From NCBI RefSeq assembly GCF_018129965.1, contig NZ_JAFCKW010000002.1, positions 558,001 through 622,000 of the forward strand: a stretch of 64,000 nt of DNA, given 5' to 3'. The notes below the pieces were generated by a model. That model was not told where the DNA came from. It was given only the letters and a program-made list of their open reading frames with translations, and ran no database searches. Shown one piece after another: positions 42,108 to 51,231 of this stretch (its first letter is position 1; every line of letters starts with the position of its first letter). This stretch comes from Bradyrhizobium diazoefficiens. Its GTDB lineage: Bacteria; Pseudomonadota; Alphaproteobacteria; Rhizobiales; Xanthobacteraceae. Made by a program: the position numbers and the translations under genes.

Positions 42108-42297
42108 GACATTTCCCACGAGATCGAAGTCGACACACGTGTCGGTGATATATGGGAATCAACGAGTGGGTCAATTTGGGATTGATGATCGAGGATATGC
42201 ACGGTTTAGTGAATAGAGTTGCGTTCGCGATCAAACGCCAAACGGCGCGAGCGCTGCGCGCGGTCGGCGAAGCAGCCGATGCGCGCGGCGCAACGAA

Positions 42298-42327
42298 AAG
42301 AGGCGCCGCATGACAGCGACGCCTCTT
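42298..42327. terminator. Terminator hairpin after the BA14K gene
   Basis: AAGAGGCG and CGCCTCTT form an eight-base stem with a mixed loop; on the minus strand it follows the BA14K stop by about 37 bp. It may also end transcripts from the other strand. Confidence 0.6.
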
Positions 42328-42363
42328 CGTCGGGACGTTGTCCTCTAGACGTTGTCGATCGGC

Positions 42364-42945
42364 TTACGGGCAGGGATGACGCAGGCCGTCATATCCGAGA
42401 TAAGTGCCCGAGGCAGGGTCGTAGGACCGGTAGCGCTGGGCACAGTAACCCGCCGCGTCGCCCCCCGTGTCGGGGACCACGGCTACGGACGGCTCGTCAT
42501 AGTAGTTGTCGTCACCGTAATAATAGGGGTCGTTATAATAACCCCCGCCGCCGTAGTAGGCATACGAGCCGAGGCCGCCGATCGCGGCACCCGCCGCCAC
42601 GCCGGGCCAGAAGCCGCCGCCGCCGTGGCGATGCCAGCCGCCGCCGTGCCAGTCTCCGCCGCCGCCATGCCAATTGTTGCCGGCAACCGCGAGGGGACGG
42701 CCACCGCCGAAGGACGGGCCTGCGCCGGCGCTGGGCCGCATCGCCGCTCCGCCACCGGCGAAATGGGGGGCGCCTCCGCCCATCCGCATACCGCCTCCGC
42801 CGCCCATCCGCGGGCCGCCACCGCCAAAGTGAGCGCCGCCGCCGCCACCGCCGCGGCCGCCATGACCCTGGGCGAAGCTCGGCGTCGCCAGCGGAAGCAC
42901 CAGCGCCAGTGCGGCCGCAGCGCTTAAAATCTTCAGATTGTTCAT
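42364..42945 (-). CDS. Exported glycine-rich protein with BA14K-like domain
   Basis: 193 residues. Signal MNNLKILSAAAALALVLPLATPSFA, a long Gly/His/Met-rich low-complexity region with GGGGGRMGGGG-type repeats, a hydrophobic helix (WPGVAAGAAIGGLGSYAYYG), then YYNDPYYY and the BA14K signature YCAQRYRSYDPASGTYLGYDG with RHPC at the end. BA14K proteins, first described as a Brucella antigen, are surface proteins of uncertain role with lectin-like activity reported. AAAAGGAG precedes the ATG. Confidence 0.85.
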   Translation of the reverse strand: MNNLKILSAAAALALVLPLATPSFAQGHGGRGGGGGGAHFGGGGPRMGGGGGMRMGGGAPHFAGGGAAMRPSAGAGPSFGGGRPLAVAGNNWHGGGGDWHGGGWHRHGGGGFWPGVAAGAAIGGLGSYAYYGGGGYYNDPYYYGDDNYYDEPSVAVVPDTGGDAAGYCAQRYRSYDPASGTYLGYDGLRHPCP

Positions 42946-43180
42946 GTTCAAAACTCCTTTTCCCGGAAGCAAACCCATGGAAGAGGCTGTTGTTCCTGGG
43001 GTCACGCGGCTGTGTGCGTGTGGAGGCGAGATTTTCACGCGGCCGCTGTACCCGGCATGAACGGATCACGTCCGATTTGGGGCTTGCACCCGTTTGTGGC
43101 CCGGACGGGCCGCGCCCGCCGAACTGGACATTTCGTCTCGCCGATGGCATCAGGACGTCACGAAGCAGGGCCCTAGCCGC

Positions 43181-43588
43181 ATGAAACAGTTCTTTCTCAA
43201 GTTCTTTACCTGGTGGAGTGGCCAGACCTTTGGCACCCAGCTCTGGACCAAGCGGTACGGGGAGCTGGTTGGCCAGGACGAGCAGGGCAATCTCTACTAT
43301 CGCACCCGCGGCGGAGCGATCGATCCGACGCTGGGCTTCGAGCGGCGTTGGGTCATTTACAACGGCTACGCCGAGGCGAGTCGCATTCCGCCGTCTTGGC
43401 ACGGCTGGATGCATCACACCGTCGACGTGCCGCCGACGCAGGACAATTACAAGCCGCGCGAGTGGGAAAAGCCGCACCAGCCCAATCTCACCGGCACCGC
43501 CAACGCCTACCGCCCCTCGGGCTCGACCCTTGCCAGCGGCAAGCGTCCGAAGGCGACCGGTGACTACCAACCCTGGACGCCCGGCTAG
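43181..43588 (+). CDS. NDUFA12 family complex I-associated protein
   Basis: 135 residues homologous to the accessory subunit NDUFA12 (B17.2) of complex I, which occurs in alphaproteobacteria as a core-associated protein. Landmarks: FFTWWSGQTFGTQLWTKRYGELVG, NLYYRTRGG, RRWVIYNGYAEASRIPPSWHGWMHHTVD and the tail PREWEKPHQPN. Located apart from the nuo operon, as usual. AGCAGGG precedes the ATG at a long spacing. Confidence 0.93.
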   Translation: MKQFFLKFFTWWSGQTFGTQLWTKRYGELVGQDEQGNLYYRTRGGAIDPTLGFERRWVIYNGYAEASRIPPSWHGWMHHTVDVPPTQDNYKPREWEKPHQPNLTGTANAYRPSGSTLASGKRPKATGDYQPWTPG

Positions 43589-43930
43589 GCATCCCGCCCA
43601 ACCGCGAATCTCCCGTCGTTCGACTGGATGCACCCGCATCCGCATCACCCGCTGTGGACAATGGGAACAGCGGGGATGTCGGCTGCGCGACCGTTGCCGA
43701 GACGCCAGCGAAGCGGCTCAATGGTTCCATCTTACGGAGATGGGAGACCATCGCGTTCGGTTCGGGCAACAGTTCGCGACTGTCCCGAAATGCAGCGGCC
43801 GCCGACCAGGACTCGATCGGGAGATAGGCCCCCGGTCTGGAAGCTCCGAAATCGCCCGATGTGAATGTGCAGCCGCCGTAAGACAGGAAAGGCCGCCCGG
43901 GACACCGGGTGGCCTTTTTCTTTCGTACCG
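43589..43930. other. Intergenic region ending in a bidirectional terminator
   Basis: About 340 bp. No supported protein. The last 36 bp (43887-43922) hold a strong hairpin terminator. The 300 nt before it have several hairpins and could be a 3' untranslated region or an independent small RNA. Confidence 0.5.
43887..43922. terminator. Bidirectional Rho-independent terminator
   Basis: GAAAGGCCGCCCGG pairs with CCGGGTGGCCTTTTTC across GACA, with a G-T pair, and continues into a T run on the plus strand and an A/T stretch on the other. It separates convergent NDUFA12 and isonitrile hydratase genes. Confidence 0.85.
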
Positions 43931-44617
43931 CTATCCCAGTCGCTCGGCTGCCCGCTTGGCGGCATCGAGGCGCCGTGCCTGCCATGGCGCGATCCGCTCC
44001 TTCATCAGTGCGAGCACTTCGTCTGGAGCAGTATCCGGCGAGCCGGAATTGAACGGCGGCGCGGGATTGTATTCGAGGCGAAGCTGCACCGCTTCCGCCG
44101 TGGTGCGATCGACCAGCAGCGACACCAACTTCAGCGCGAAGTCGATTCCGGCGGTGACGCCGCCACCGGTCACACGGTTTCGATCGATGCAGACGCGCGT
44201 CTTGGTCGGAGTCGCACCGAACAGCGCCAGCATCTCCATCGCGCTCCAATGGGTTGCGGCGTTGTAGCCCTTCAATAAGCCGGCCGCGCCCAACACCAGC
44301 GATCCCGTGCAGACCGACGTGACGAATTTCACGCCCGCTGCTTGCTTGCGAACGAAGTCCAGCGTCTCCCCGTCATTGAGAAGGGCGTCGGTGCCGAAGC
44401 CGCCGGGAATGCAGATCACATCCAGCTGCGGGCAATTGGCGAACGTGACGGTCGGCGTCAGCATCAGCACGGAATCGCTCGGGACCGGATTCAGCGTCTT
44501 CCAGATCAAATGCACGGTCGCGCCGGGAACCGACGAGAAAACCTGCAAGGGACCTGTGAAATCGAGCTGGGTGACGTGCGGAAACACCAGAAGTCCGATC
44601 TGGAGCGGTGACGACAT
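43931..44617 (-). CDS. inhA: Isonitrile hydratase (DJ-1/PfpI family)
   Basis: Converts isonitriles to N-formamides. 228 residues, the length of Pseudomonas InhA. Landmarks: QIGLLVFPHVTQLDFTGPLQV, LDVICIPGGFGTDALL, the nucleophile elbow FVTSVCTGSLVLGAAGLL (cysteine), and VTGGGVTAGIDFALKL, then RLEYNPAPPFNSGSPDTAP. These match, from memory, P. putida isonitrile hydratase closely. It is divergent from a GlxA-type regulator with 88 bp between. Other DJ-1 proteins are the alternative. Confidence 0.88.
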   Translation of the reverse strand: MSSPLQIGLLVFPHVTQLDFTGPLQVFSSVPGATVHLIWKTLNPVPSDSVLMLTPTVTFANCPQLDVICIPGGFGTDALLNDGETLDFVRKQAAGVKFVTSVCTGSLVLGAAGLLKGYNAATHWSAMEMLALFGATPTKTRVCIDRNRVTGGGVTAGIDFALKLVSLLVDRTTAEAVQLRLEYNPAPPFNSGSPDTAPDEVLALMKERIAPWQARRLDAAKRAAERLG

Positions 44618-44705
44618 CGGCTGGTCCTCCAAGGATGAGCTTGACGGACGCAGCCTGCCATGATGGGCTCTCGTCCAAAATGGCATAATTCCCTCACTTT
44701 CGGAC

Positions 44706-45650
44706 ATGACGATGATCGGCATCCTGATCTTCCCCGATTTCCAGCTGCTCGATGCGGCAGGCCCGATCTCGGTGTTCGAGATCGCGGCGCGCGCCTCCGA
44801 CAAGCCGGCGGCGCTGCGCGTGCTGGCGTTGAATGCTGGACCGGTGCGCTCCTCCTCCGGCGTCGAGATGGTGGCGCGCGACTTCAAGTCGGCGCATGCG
44901 ATCACGACGCTGGTGGTGGCGGGCGGTGCCGGCGTTGCGACTGCGGCGCGATGCCCGACGACGCTCGCCTTCGTGCAGCGGCTGGCCAGGCGCGGCGTGC
45001 GGGTCGCCAGCGTCTGCTCGGGCGCCTATGTGTTGGCGGAGGCAGGATTGCTCGACGGTCGCCGCGCCACGACGCATTGGGGGCGCACCCGCGATTTCGT
45101 CGCGCGCTATCCCAAGGTGAAGTTCGAGCCGGACCAGATCTTCACACACGACGGCAATGTCTGGACGTCGGCCGGCATCTCCGCCGGTATCGACCTTGCG
45201 CTTGCGATGGTGACCGAGGACCACGGCGAGGAGATCGCGCAACAGGTCGCGCGCCAACTCGTGCTGTACCATCGCCGCAGCGGCGGCCAGTCGCAGTTCT
45301 CATCGCTGCTGGAACTGAAGACGCCGAACGGCCGTTTCGGATCCCTGCTGGCCTGGGCGCGCGAACATCTCGACGCGCCGCTGACGGTGGAGGATCTGGC
45401 CGATCGCGCCAACATGAGCGCGCGGCATTTCGCCCGCGCCTTTGCCGCCGAGACCGGCACGACGCCGTCGAAGGCGATCGAACGCCTGCGGATCGAGGTC
45501 GCCCGCGAGCGCGTGCAGTCCTCGCGCGAGTCGATCGAGCGCGTCGCCGAGGCGACCGGCTTTCGCGATCCCGAACGCATGCGTCGCGCCTTCATCCGCG
45601 CGTTCGGTCAGCCGCCGCAGGCGCTGCGGCGCGCGGCGCGGGCGGGCTAA
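44706..45650 (+). CDS. GlxA-type AraC transcriptional regulator
   Basis: 314 residues. The N-terminal half is a DJ-1/PfpI-like sensor domain (ILIFPDFQLLDAAGPISVF, VASVCSGAYVLAEAGLL, TSAGISAGIDLALAMV) where a cysteine sits at the elbow. The C-terminal 100 residues are an AraC helix-turn-helix pair: LTVEDLADRANMSARHFARAF, then IERVAEATGFRDPERMRRAFIRAFG. Divergent from inhA, so probably its regulator. It ends 4 bp into the opposing symporter gene. Confidence 0.92.
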   Translation: MTMIGILIFPDFQLLDAAGPISVFEIAARASDKPAALRVLALNAGPVRSSSGVEMVARDFKSAHAITTLVVAGGAGVATAARCPTTLAFVQRLARRGVRVASVCSGAYVLAEAGLLDGRRATTHWGRTRDFVARYPKVKFEPDQIFTHDGNVWTSAGISAGIDLALAMVTEDHGEEIAQQVARQLVLYHRRSGGQSQFSSLLELKTPNGRFGSLLAWAREHLDAPLTVEDLADRANMSARHFARAFAAETGTTPSKAIERLRIEVARERVQSSRESIERVAEATGFRDPERMRRAFIRAFGQPPQALRRAARAG

Positions 45651-46654
45651 TTGGTCTCGCCTGCGACCGCCGCCGCTGACGTCTCCGCCCGCGCCGTCAG
45701 ACGCCGCGCGATCGGCATCAGCATGTAGGGCGCGAGGTGAATCGGAAACTGCGTCATCGCGAAATAGAGCCAGGTGGTCGGCGGCAGCGCGCCGGCGGTT
45801 GCCGCCAGCATCAGGCCGAGATTGCGCTGCGACACCATCAGCCCGAGCGCCAGCGCGCGCTCATAGCCGATGCGGCGGAACAGCAGCGTGGTCACCGCGA
45901 GCAGCGTGAAATAGATCGCGAAGGACAAGGCCGCGAGGCCGATCGTGAACAGCGGCTGCGTTACGAAGTCGCTCACCACATCGCCCATGATCGCGGCCGC
46001 GAAGATCAGCAGGATGATGATGTTGAAGCCGTCGATCGGCTTCTTGTGGCGCTGGATCGCCTCCGCGCCGAAGGTCCATCGGATCAGGGTGGCCGCCAGC
46101 AGCGATACAGCGAGGATGCCTGACAGCTTCAGGCCCAGCGCCGGCGGCGAGATGCTGAGCATGTCGCCGAGGAAGATGCCTGCGAACAGCGAGGCCGTAA
46201 ACGGCACCAGCGCGGTCGACGCCACCAGCGTGACCAGGATGAGCGTGGCATCGAGGCCCATCAGCGCGGCCAGCGCGGGGGCGGCCATCATCGGCGAGGC
46301 CATGCCCTGCAGCATCAGCGCGAGGAAGAGGTCGGGTGAGCGGCTGGTGAGCCCCGTGGCATGGGCCATCAGTCCGACGATCAGCGGTACGCCGACCGTG
46401 GTCCAGGCCGTCGCGGTCGCGACCAGCGCCGGCCGGCGCAGATGGTGGCGGAGCGCGGCGAGATCGACCCGCATGAAGGAGATGCAGAGCAGAGCGAAGA
46501 TCGCTTCGGTGATGTAGGGCCGCAGCAATGCCCCCAGCGGCGGCACCGCCATCGCGATGAACACCACGGCGGCGACCGCGCGCGTGCCCTGGCTGCCGAG
46601 CCAGGTCAGTGCGCGCAGCGGGAGGGCGAAGACGGTTTGAAAGAGGGAAGACAT
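45647..46654 (-). CDS. Bile acid:sodium symporter (SBF-like) family transporter
   Basis: About 335 residues with nine or ten helices. Family layout: VVFIAMAVPPLGALLRPYITEAIFALL, FLALMLQGMASPMMAAPALAALMG, and the C-terminal half IGYERALALGLMVSQRNLGLMLAATAG, which resembles the Na-binding N/Q region of ASBT-type transporters. ATG at 46654 (MSSLFQ) is a conservative start; a GTG at 46690 would overlap the upstream esterase gene. Probably co-transcribed with it. Confidence 0.75.
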   Translation of the reverse strand: MSSLFQTVFALPLRALTWLGSQGTRAVAAVVFIAMAVPPLGALLRPYITEAIFALLCISFMRVDLAALRHHLRRPALVATATAWTTVGVPLIVGLMAHATGLTSRSPDLFLALMLQGMASPMMAAPALAALMGLDATLILVTLVASTALVPFTASLFAGIFLGDMLSISPPALGLKLSGILAVSLLAATLIRWTFGAEAIQRHKKPIDGFNIIILLIFAAAIMGDVVSDFVTQPLFTIGLAALSFAIYFTLLAVTTLLFRRIGYERALALGLMVSQRNLGLMLAATAGALPPTTWLYFAMTQFPIHLAPYMLMPIARRLTARAETSAAAVAGETN

Positions 46655-46668
46655 CAGGGACGGCGGCT

Positions 46669-47616
46669 TCAGCCCAGTCCCTTCAACCACGCACCGATCT
46701 CGCTGACGGCGACATTGGCCTGCTGCAGCAATTTGCCCATCGTGAAGAAGCCGTGGAACTGGCCGGGATAGTGCTTGTAGGCGACGGGCACGCCGGCCTG
46801 CCGGAGGCGTTCGGCGTATTCGTCGCCTTCGTCGCGCAGCGGATCGGCGCCCGCGGTCAGCACATAGGCCGGCGGCAGTCCGGCGAGATTTGTCGCGCGC
46901 GCCGGCGAGGCACGCCAGTCGTGGATGTCGGCGGCGCCGTTCAGGTAATGATCGCGAAACCAGCGGATCACCGAATGCGTCAGCAGCACGCTGGTCTCGG
47001 GCTCGCTGTGCGAGCCGTGCGTCATGGCGAAATCGGTAGCCGGATAGATCAGGACCTGGCCGGCGAGTTTCGGGCCATCACCGTCGCGTGCAGCGAGCGC
47101 GACGACGGCGGTGAGATTGCCGCCGGCGCTGTCGCCGCCGATCGAGAGGCGCGCGGCGTCGATGCCGAGCTCGCGCGCGTTGGCGGCGATCCATTTGGTC
47201 GCAGCGATCGCGTCATCCGCGGCGGCGGGAAATTTGTGTTCGGGAGCGAGGCGGTAGTCGACCGAGATCACGATCAGCGCGCCCGCGACGGCGAGCTGGC
47301 GGCAGACCACGTCGTGGGAGTCGAGATCGCCGATCACCCAGCCGCCACCGTGGAAGAACACAAGCGCCGGCGACAGGCCGTTTTGCAGACGCGGCTCCTT
47401 CGGCACGTAGATGCGGGCCGGGATCGCGCCGTGCGGCGCCGGGATCGACAGCGGCGCAACGCGCGCCAGCTCGGGCGCGTCGGGATTGGTGGCAAAGCGG
47501 GCCTGCGCGTAATAGGCCCGCGCTTCGTCCGCGGTCAGGCTCTCATAGGCGGGGCGGCCGGCTTCCTGGAAGGCCTTGTAAACGGCGGCGGCATCGGGAT
47601 CGAGCACGACGGGCAT
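46669..47616 (-). CDS. Alpha/beta hydrolase, hormone-sensitive lipase family
   Basis: 315 residues. The oxyanion motif HGGGWVIGDLDSHD and the nucleophile motif GDSAGGN are the HSL hallmarks; the acid is likely in LTAGADPLRDEGDEYA and the histidine in YPGQFHGFFTMG. Carboxylesterase on short-chain esters is expected. It lies 14 bp before the symporter, which suggests the two handle the same carboxylate or ester. Confidence 0.92.
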   Translation of the reverse strand: MPVVLDPDAAAVYKAFQEAGRPAYESLTADEARAYYAQARFATNPDAPELARVAPLSIPAPHGAIPARIYVPKEPRLQNGLSPALVFFHGGGWVIGDLDSHDVVCRQLAVAGALIVISVDYRLAPEHKFPAAADDAIAATKWIAANARELGIDAARLSIGGDSAGGNLTAVVALAARDGDGPKLAGQVLIYPATDFAMTHGSHSEPETSVLLTHSVIRWFRDHYLNGAADIHDWRASPARATNLAGLPPAYVLTAGADPLRDEGDEYAERLRQAGVPVAYKHYPGQFHGFFTMGKLLQQANVAVSEIGAWLKGLG

Positions 47617-47862
47617 GGGGGACCTTGGGTTTCCTGGTTTTATGGTTGGATGTGATTTATCGGGGCGATGCCCGGCTCGGCCCCGGGAGGAGCCTGCCAA
47701 CTATCCCATTCGGCCGCCGCTCTGGCCAGATGGCACCCAGCAGGGCAGGAATGCCGCCCTTTCCCCGCCGTATTCGCCGTGTTAACCGGATGGCCTGCGA
47801 GCGGCGGTATCCCCTGTAGAATGTCCAGCAAGCCCGATTCGCTGTTGAAGCCGCGCGAGACA

Positions 47863-48897
47863 ATGGTTCGAACCTTTACCCTTTCAGGTCTTGCTTCTGC
47901 AGGTCTTGCTTCTGCAGGTCTTGCTTCTGCAGGTCTTGCGGCGCTTCTGGCCGCCACCGCATTGACGGTTGCGACGCCCGCGCAGGCGCAGATCGGCACG
48001 ATCTTTTCCGATCCGCCGCCGCGGCCGCCCGGCACAATCCCGCGTGGCCAGCCGCAGCCGCAGATTCCCGACGACGACGAAGAGGTCCCCGAGCTGCCGC
48101 CGCAGGGCCGCGTGCTGCCGTCGCGCCCGATGGTGCCGCCTCAGGGACGGCAGGGCAATGTGATGCCGGGGCCGGTCGAGAGCCAGCCCTTGGCGCCGCC
48201 GCCGGGCTCCACCGTCGCGCCACCCAGCCAGCCGGGCGTCGCGGTCGCACCCCCTAATCCCCAAGGCGCCCCGGGCGCGCCCGGCCAGCGCCAGCCGCAG
48301 CAGAAGGGCGCGCCGGTGCCGCAGACGCCGGCGAGCCTGCAGCCGGGCGACGAGGTCGTGACCGAGCCGCCGGCCCAGAAGATCGTGAACAAGAAGGCGA
48401 CCTTTTCCGGCCTCGACAAGATCACCGGGCGCATCATCAATTTCGACGAGGATATCGGCGAGACCGTCCAGTTCGGCGCGCTCCGGGTCAAGACCGACGC
48501 CTGCTACACACGGCCGGCGACCGAAGCCACCAATACAGACGCCTTCGTCGAGGTCGACGAGATTACCTTGCAGGGCGAGGTGAAGCGCATCTTCTCGGGC
48601 TGGATGTACGCGGCAAGCCCGGGCCTGCACGGCGTCGAGCATCCGATCTACGATATCTGGCTGACTGACTGCAAAGAGCCGCAGCAGACGATCGCGACCG
48701 CGGCGCCCGATCCCGCGTCCAAGCCGGCCACGCCTCCGCCGCCGCCCGCACAGAAGAAGGCCGCGCCCAAGCAGGCCGTGCAGCAGCGTCCGCCGCAGCC
48801 CTTGCCGCCGATCCAGCAGCAGCAACCGGCGCCGCCACCGCCTCCGCCGCCGGAGCAGCGTCCGGGTCTGTTCGGCTTCCCCGGGTTTGGCCGCTAG
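47863..48897 (+). CDS. DUF2155 domain exported protein
   Basis: 344 residues. Signal peptide TFTLSGLASAGLASAGLASA is built of tandem 15-bp units and ends at AQAQIG. A Pro/Gln-rich linker (residues about 50-175) precedes the DUF2155 domain: KATFSGLDKITGRIINFDEDI, FGALRVKTDACYTRP, and EITLQGEVKRIFSGWMYAASPGLHGVEHPIYDIWLTDC. The C-terminus is Pro/Gln-rich and ends FGFPGFGR. The domain, common in Rhizobiales, has an unknown role in the periplasm. ATG at 47863 is chosen at the signal peptide; an ATG at 47821 is possible. Confidence 0.88.
   Translation: MVRTFTLSGLASAGLASAGLASAGLAALLAATALTVATPAQAQIGTIFSDPPPRPPGTIPRGQPQPQIPDDDEEVPELPPQGRVLPSRPMVPPQGRQGNVMPGPVESQPLAPPPGSTVAPPSQPGVAVAPPNPQGAPGAPGQRQPQQKGAPVPQTPASLQPGDEVVTEPPAQKIVNKKATFSGLDKITGRIINFDEDIGETVQFGALRVKTDACYTRPATEATNTDAFVEVDEITLQGEVKRIFSGWMYAASPGLHGVEHPIYDIWLTDCKEPQQTIATAAPDPASKPATPPPPPAQKKAAPKQAVQQRPPQPLPPIQQQQPAPPPPPPPEQRPGLFGFPGFGR
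47886..47939. repeat. 15-bp tandem repeat in a signal peptide
   Basis: AGGTCTTGCTTCTGC occurs 3.6 times in perfect copies, in frame, encoding GLASA units in the hydrophobic core of the DUF2155 protein's signal peptide. Confidence 0.9.
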
Positions 48898-48932
48898 GCC
48901 AAATCCCCCCGGTTCAGCCGGTAAGATTTCGA

Positions 48933-49613
48933 TTATTGCCTGGAGGCGATGATCTCGAGCGCGCGTGCGCCCGGGATCGCCGCGCCGTCAGAAAGCCTCA
49001 GGAAATCGCCGGGCTCGCCGGCGAGCGCCTTGTCGAGCAGCGCGGTGTAGCGCCGCCGCGAAATCTCGACGGCGCCAAAGCTCTTCAAATGCTCGGTGAC
49101 ATATTGCGTGTCGAGCAGCTCGAAGCCGCCATGGATGAGCCGCGCGACCAGATGCACCAGCGCGACCTTCGAGGCATCGCGCGCGGTGTGGAACATGCTC
49201 TCGCCGAAGAAGGCGCGCCCCAGGCTGACCCCGTAGAGCCCGCCGACGAGATCGTCGCCCTGCCAGGCCTCGACGCTATGGCAATGGCCGAGCTCGTAGA
49301 GGCCGCCATAGAGGTCGCGGATGCGCTTGTTGATCCAGGTGTCCTCGCGCCCGGCCTGCGGCGCGGCACACCCGGCGATGGTCGCCTCGAACGCCGTGTT
49401 GACGGTGACGCGAAACTGGTCCGAACGGATGGTGCGGGCGAGCCGCGATGCGACGCGGAATCCCGCGAGCGGGATCACGCCGCGCAATTCGGGCTCGACC
49501 CAGAACAGGGTCGGATCATCGGCGCTTTCGGCCATCGGAAAGATGCCGCAGGCATAGGCCCTCAGCAGCACGGCCGGCGTGATTTCAGACGAGGCGGAGT
49601 CGCGCGAGTTCAT
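48933..49613 (-). CDS. aat: Leucyl/phenylalanyl-tRNA--protein transferase
   Basis: Adds Leu or Phe to N-terminal Arg/Lys of proteins, marking them for ClpAP by the N-end rule. 226 residues. Landmarks: [14 protein letters not shown], then [13 protein letters not shown] near residue 45, [48 protein letters not shown] and [23 protein letters not shown]. Standard length. Convergent with DUF2155. Confidence 0.97.
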   Translation of the reverse strand: MNSRDSASSEITPAVLLRAYACGIFPMAESADDPTLFWVEPELRGVIPLAGFRVASRLARTIRSDQFRVTVNTAFEATIAGCAAPQAGREDTWINKRIRDLYGGLYELGHCHSVEAWQGDDLVGGLYGVSLGRAFFGESMFHTARDASKVALVHLVARLIHGGFELLDTQYVTEHLKSFGAVEISRRRYTALLDKALAGEPGDFLRLSDGAAIPGARALEIIASRQ

Positions 49614-49675
49614 GCAGCAACATTAGCAGGATCGTGACGTGCGTGCGATGGGGAGAAACCCCGTGCCATCGCGGG

Positions 49676-50794
49676 TCAGCTTGCCGCGGCGCTGCTCGCC
49701 CGGTCGGCTGGCGCCGCAGGTACGCGGCGGAACTTCAGCAGGATGCGCGTGCCGGAATGGGCGGGGTCGCGCTCCACGGTGGCGTCCAGCTTGCTGGCCA
49801 TCGCCGCGACGATACGCTGGCCCATGCCGGTGGAGCGCGGGTCGGCCTTGGCCTTGTCGCCGACGCCGTCGTCGGTGATCGACAGCAGGAGATCGTCGCC
49901 TTGCGAGGTCAACTCGACATGGATCGGACCGGCGCCGTCGGGATAGGCGTATTTCACCGCGTTCATCACCAGCTCGTTGACGATGATGCCGACGGCGACC
50001 GCGCGGTCCGGGTCGATCTCGATCGCCGCGGCCTTCACCGTCAGGCGCGACATCCGGTTGCCTTCGGCCGAGCGCCTGAGATCCTCGAGCAGGGAATCCA
50101 GATATTGGTTCAGGACCACGCTCTTGAGGTCCTGCGAGGTGTAGAGGCGGCGATGCACCTGTGCGACTGCGGCGACGCGGCCCATCGCATTGGTGAGCGC
50201 CGCCTTGACCTCGTCCTGGCTCGCGGAGCTTGCCTGCAGATGCAGCAGCGAGGCGATGATCTGGAGCGAGTTGCCGACGCGGTGGTTGACCTCGCGCAGC
50301 AGCATTTCGCGTTCGGCGGCGAGCGCCGCGTAGCGGTCGCGGGAGGCGTGGATTTCGGCCTCGGCCTCTTCGCGCGCCTTCTGCAATGCGGCCTGGCGCA
50401 GCGCGCCGTCGGCGGCGACCTGGAGCAGGGGGATGAAGTCGCCCCTGACGTCCTTGACGAGATAGTCGGACGCCCCGGCTTTCAGCGCGGTGACCGCGAT
50501 GCTGGAATCCTGCGAGGCGGTCACGAACACAACCGGCGGCGCGCCCACGATCGCCATGATCTGCTCGAGCGTCTCGAGCCCATCGAGACCGGGCATGTAC
50601 TGGTCGAGTGCCACGACGTCGATGCCGCCGTCGACGCCATCCTGGGTCTGTGCGCGGCGGATGCGCTCGAGGCCTTCCTCGCCGCTCGCGGCATGGACCA
50701 CCTTGTAGCCGCGCCGCGTCAGGCCGCGATCGACCAGGCGTGCCAGCGCCGCGTCGTCGTCGATGTAGAGCAATGTGGGCGTGCGCTGGTTCAT
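49676..50794 (-). CDS. Receiver domain fused to HWE/HisKA_2-type histidine kinase
   Basis: 372 residues. Receiver 1-125: LLYIDDDAALARLV, VVALDQYMPGLDG (phosphoacceptor aspartate), FVTASQD and DYLVKD. A coiled coil (QKAREEAEAEIHASRDRY) leads to the kinase: MLLREVNHRVGNSLQIIASLLHLQ is the HisKA_2 phosphohistidine box, ELVMNAVKYAYPDGAG is the N-box, and DDGVGDKAKADPRSTGMGQRIV the G region. It has no membrane segment. Third gene of a three-gene operon, overlapping the preceding gene by 4 bp. Confidence 0.92.
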   Translation of the reverse strand: MNQRTPTLLYIDDDAALARLVDRGLTRRGYKVVHAASGEEGLERIRRAQTQDGVDGGIDVVALDQYMPGLDGLETLEQIMAIVGAPPVVFVTASQDSSIAVTALKAGASDYLVKDVRGDFIPLLQVAADGALRQAALQKAREEAEAEIHASRDRYAALAAEREMLLREVNHRVGNSLQIIASLLHLQASSASQDEVKAALTNAMGRVAAVAQVHRRLYTSQDLKSVVLNQYLDSLLEDLRRSAEGNRMSRLTVKAAAIEIDPDRAVAVGIIVNELVMNAVKYAYPDGAGPIHVELTSQGDDLLLSITDDGVGDKAKADPRSTGMGQRIVAAMASKLDATVERDPAHSGTRILLKFRRVPAAPADRASSAAAS

Positions 50795-51231
50795 GAGGCG
50801 GCGGGCGGGACCTGGATGACCGAGAAGAACAGGCCGAGCTGCCGGATGGCGTTGGCGAAATTCTCGTAATTGACGGGCTTTGTGATGTAGACGTTGCAGC
50901 CGAGCTCGTAGCAGCGCTTGATTTCCTGGGAATCGTCGGTGGTGGTCAGCACCACCACGGGCGAGGATTTCAGGTATTTGTTCTCCTTGATCTGCCTCAG
51001 GATATCGATCCCGGTCATGTCGGGCAGATTGAGATCGAGCAGGATCAGCAGCGCGTTGCCCTTCTGCGCAAGTCCGCTGCCGTCGGCGCCGAACAGGTGC
51101 CTCATCGCATCGGTGCCGTTGGTGAAGGGGATGATCTCGTTGTTGACGCCGGAGCGGCGGATGTTGCGCTCGATCAGCCGCGCGTGTCCCTCGTCGTCTT
51201 CGATCATGATGATGCTGACAGGCAGAGTCAT
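50791..51231 (-). CDS. Single-domain response regulator (Rcp1/CheY-like)
   Basis: 146 residues. IIMIEDDEGHARLIERNI (acid pocket), LILLDLNLPDMTG (phosphoacceptor aspartate), VVVLTTTDD (switch threonine) and VYITKPVNYENF (conserved lysine). The EDDEGHARLIERN and KPV-x-Y pattern is that of Rcp1-type regulators that pair with phytochrome- or CHASE3-type kinases. It overlaps both neighbours by ATGA and is therefore co-translated. Confidence 0.93.
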   Translation of the reverse strand: MTLPVSIIMIEDDEGHARLIERNIRRSGVNNEIIPFTNGTDAMRHLFGADGSGLAQKGNALLILLDLNLPDMTGIDILRQIKENKYLKSSPVVVLTTTDDSQEIKRCYELGCNVYITKPVNYENFANAIRQLGLFFSVIQVPPAAS

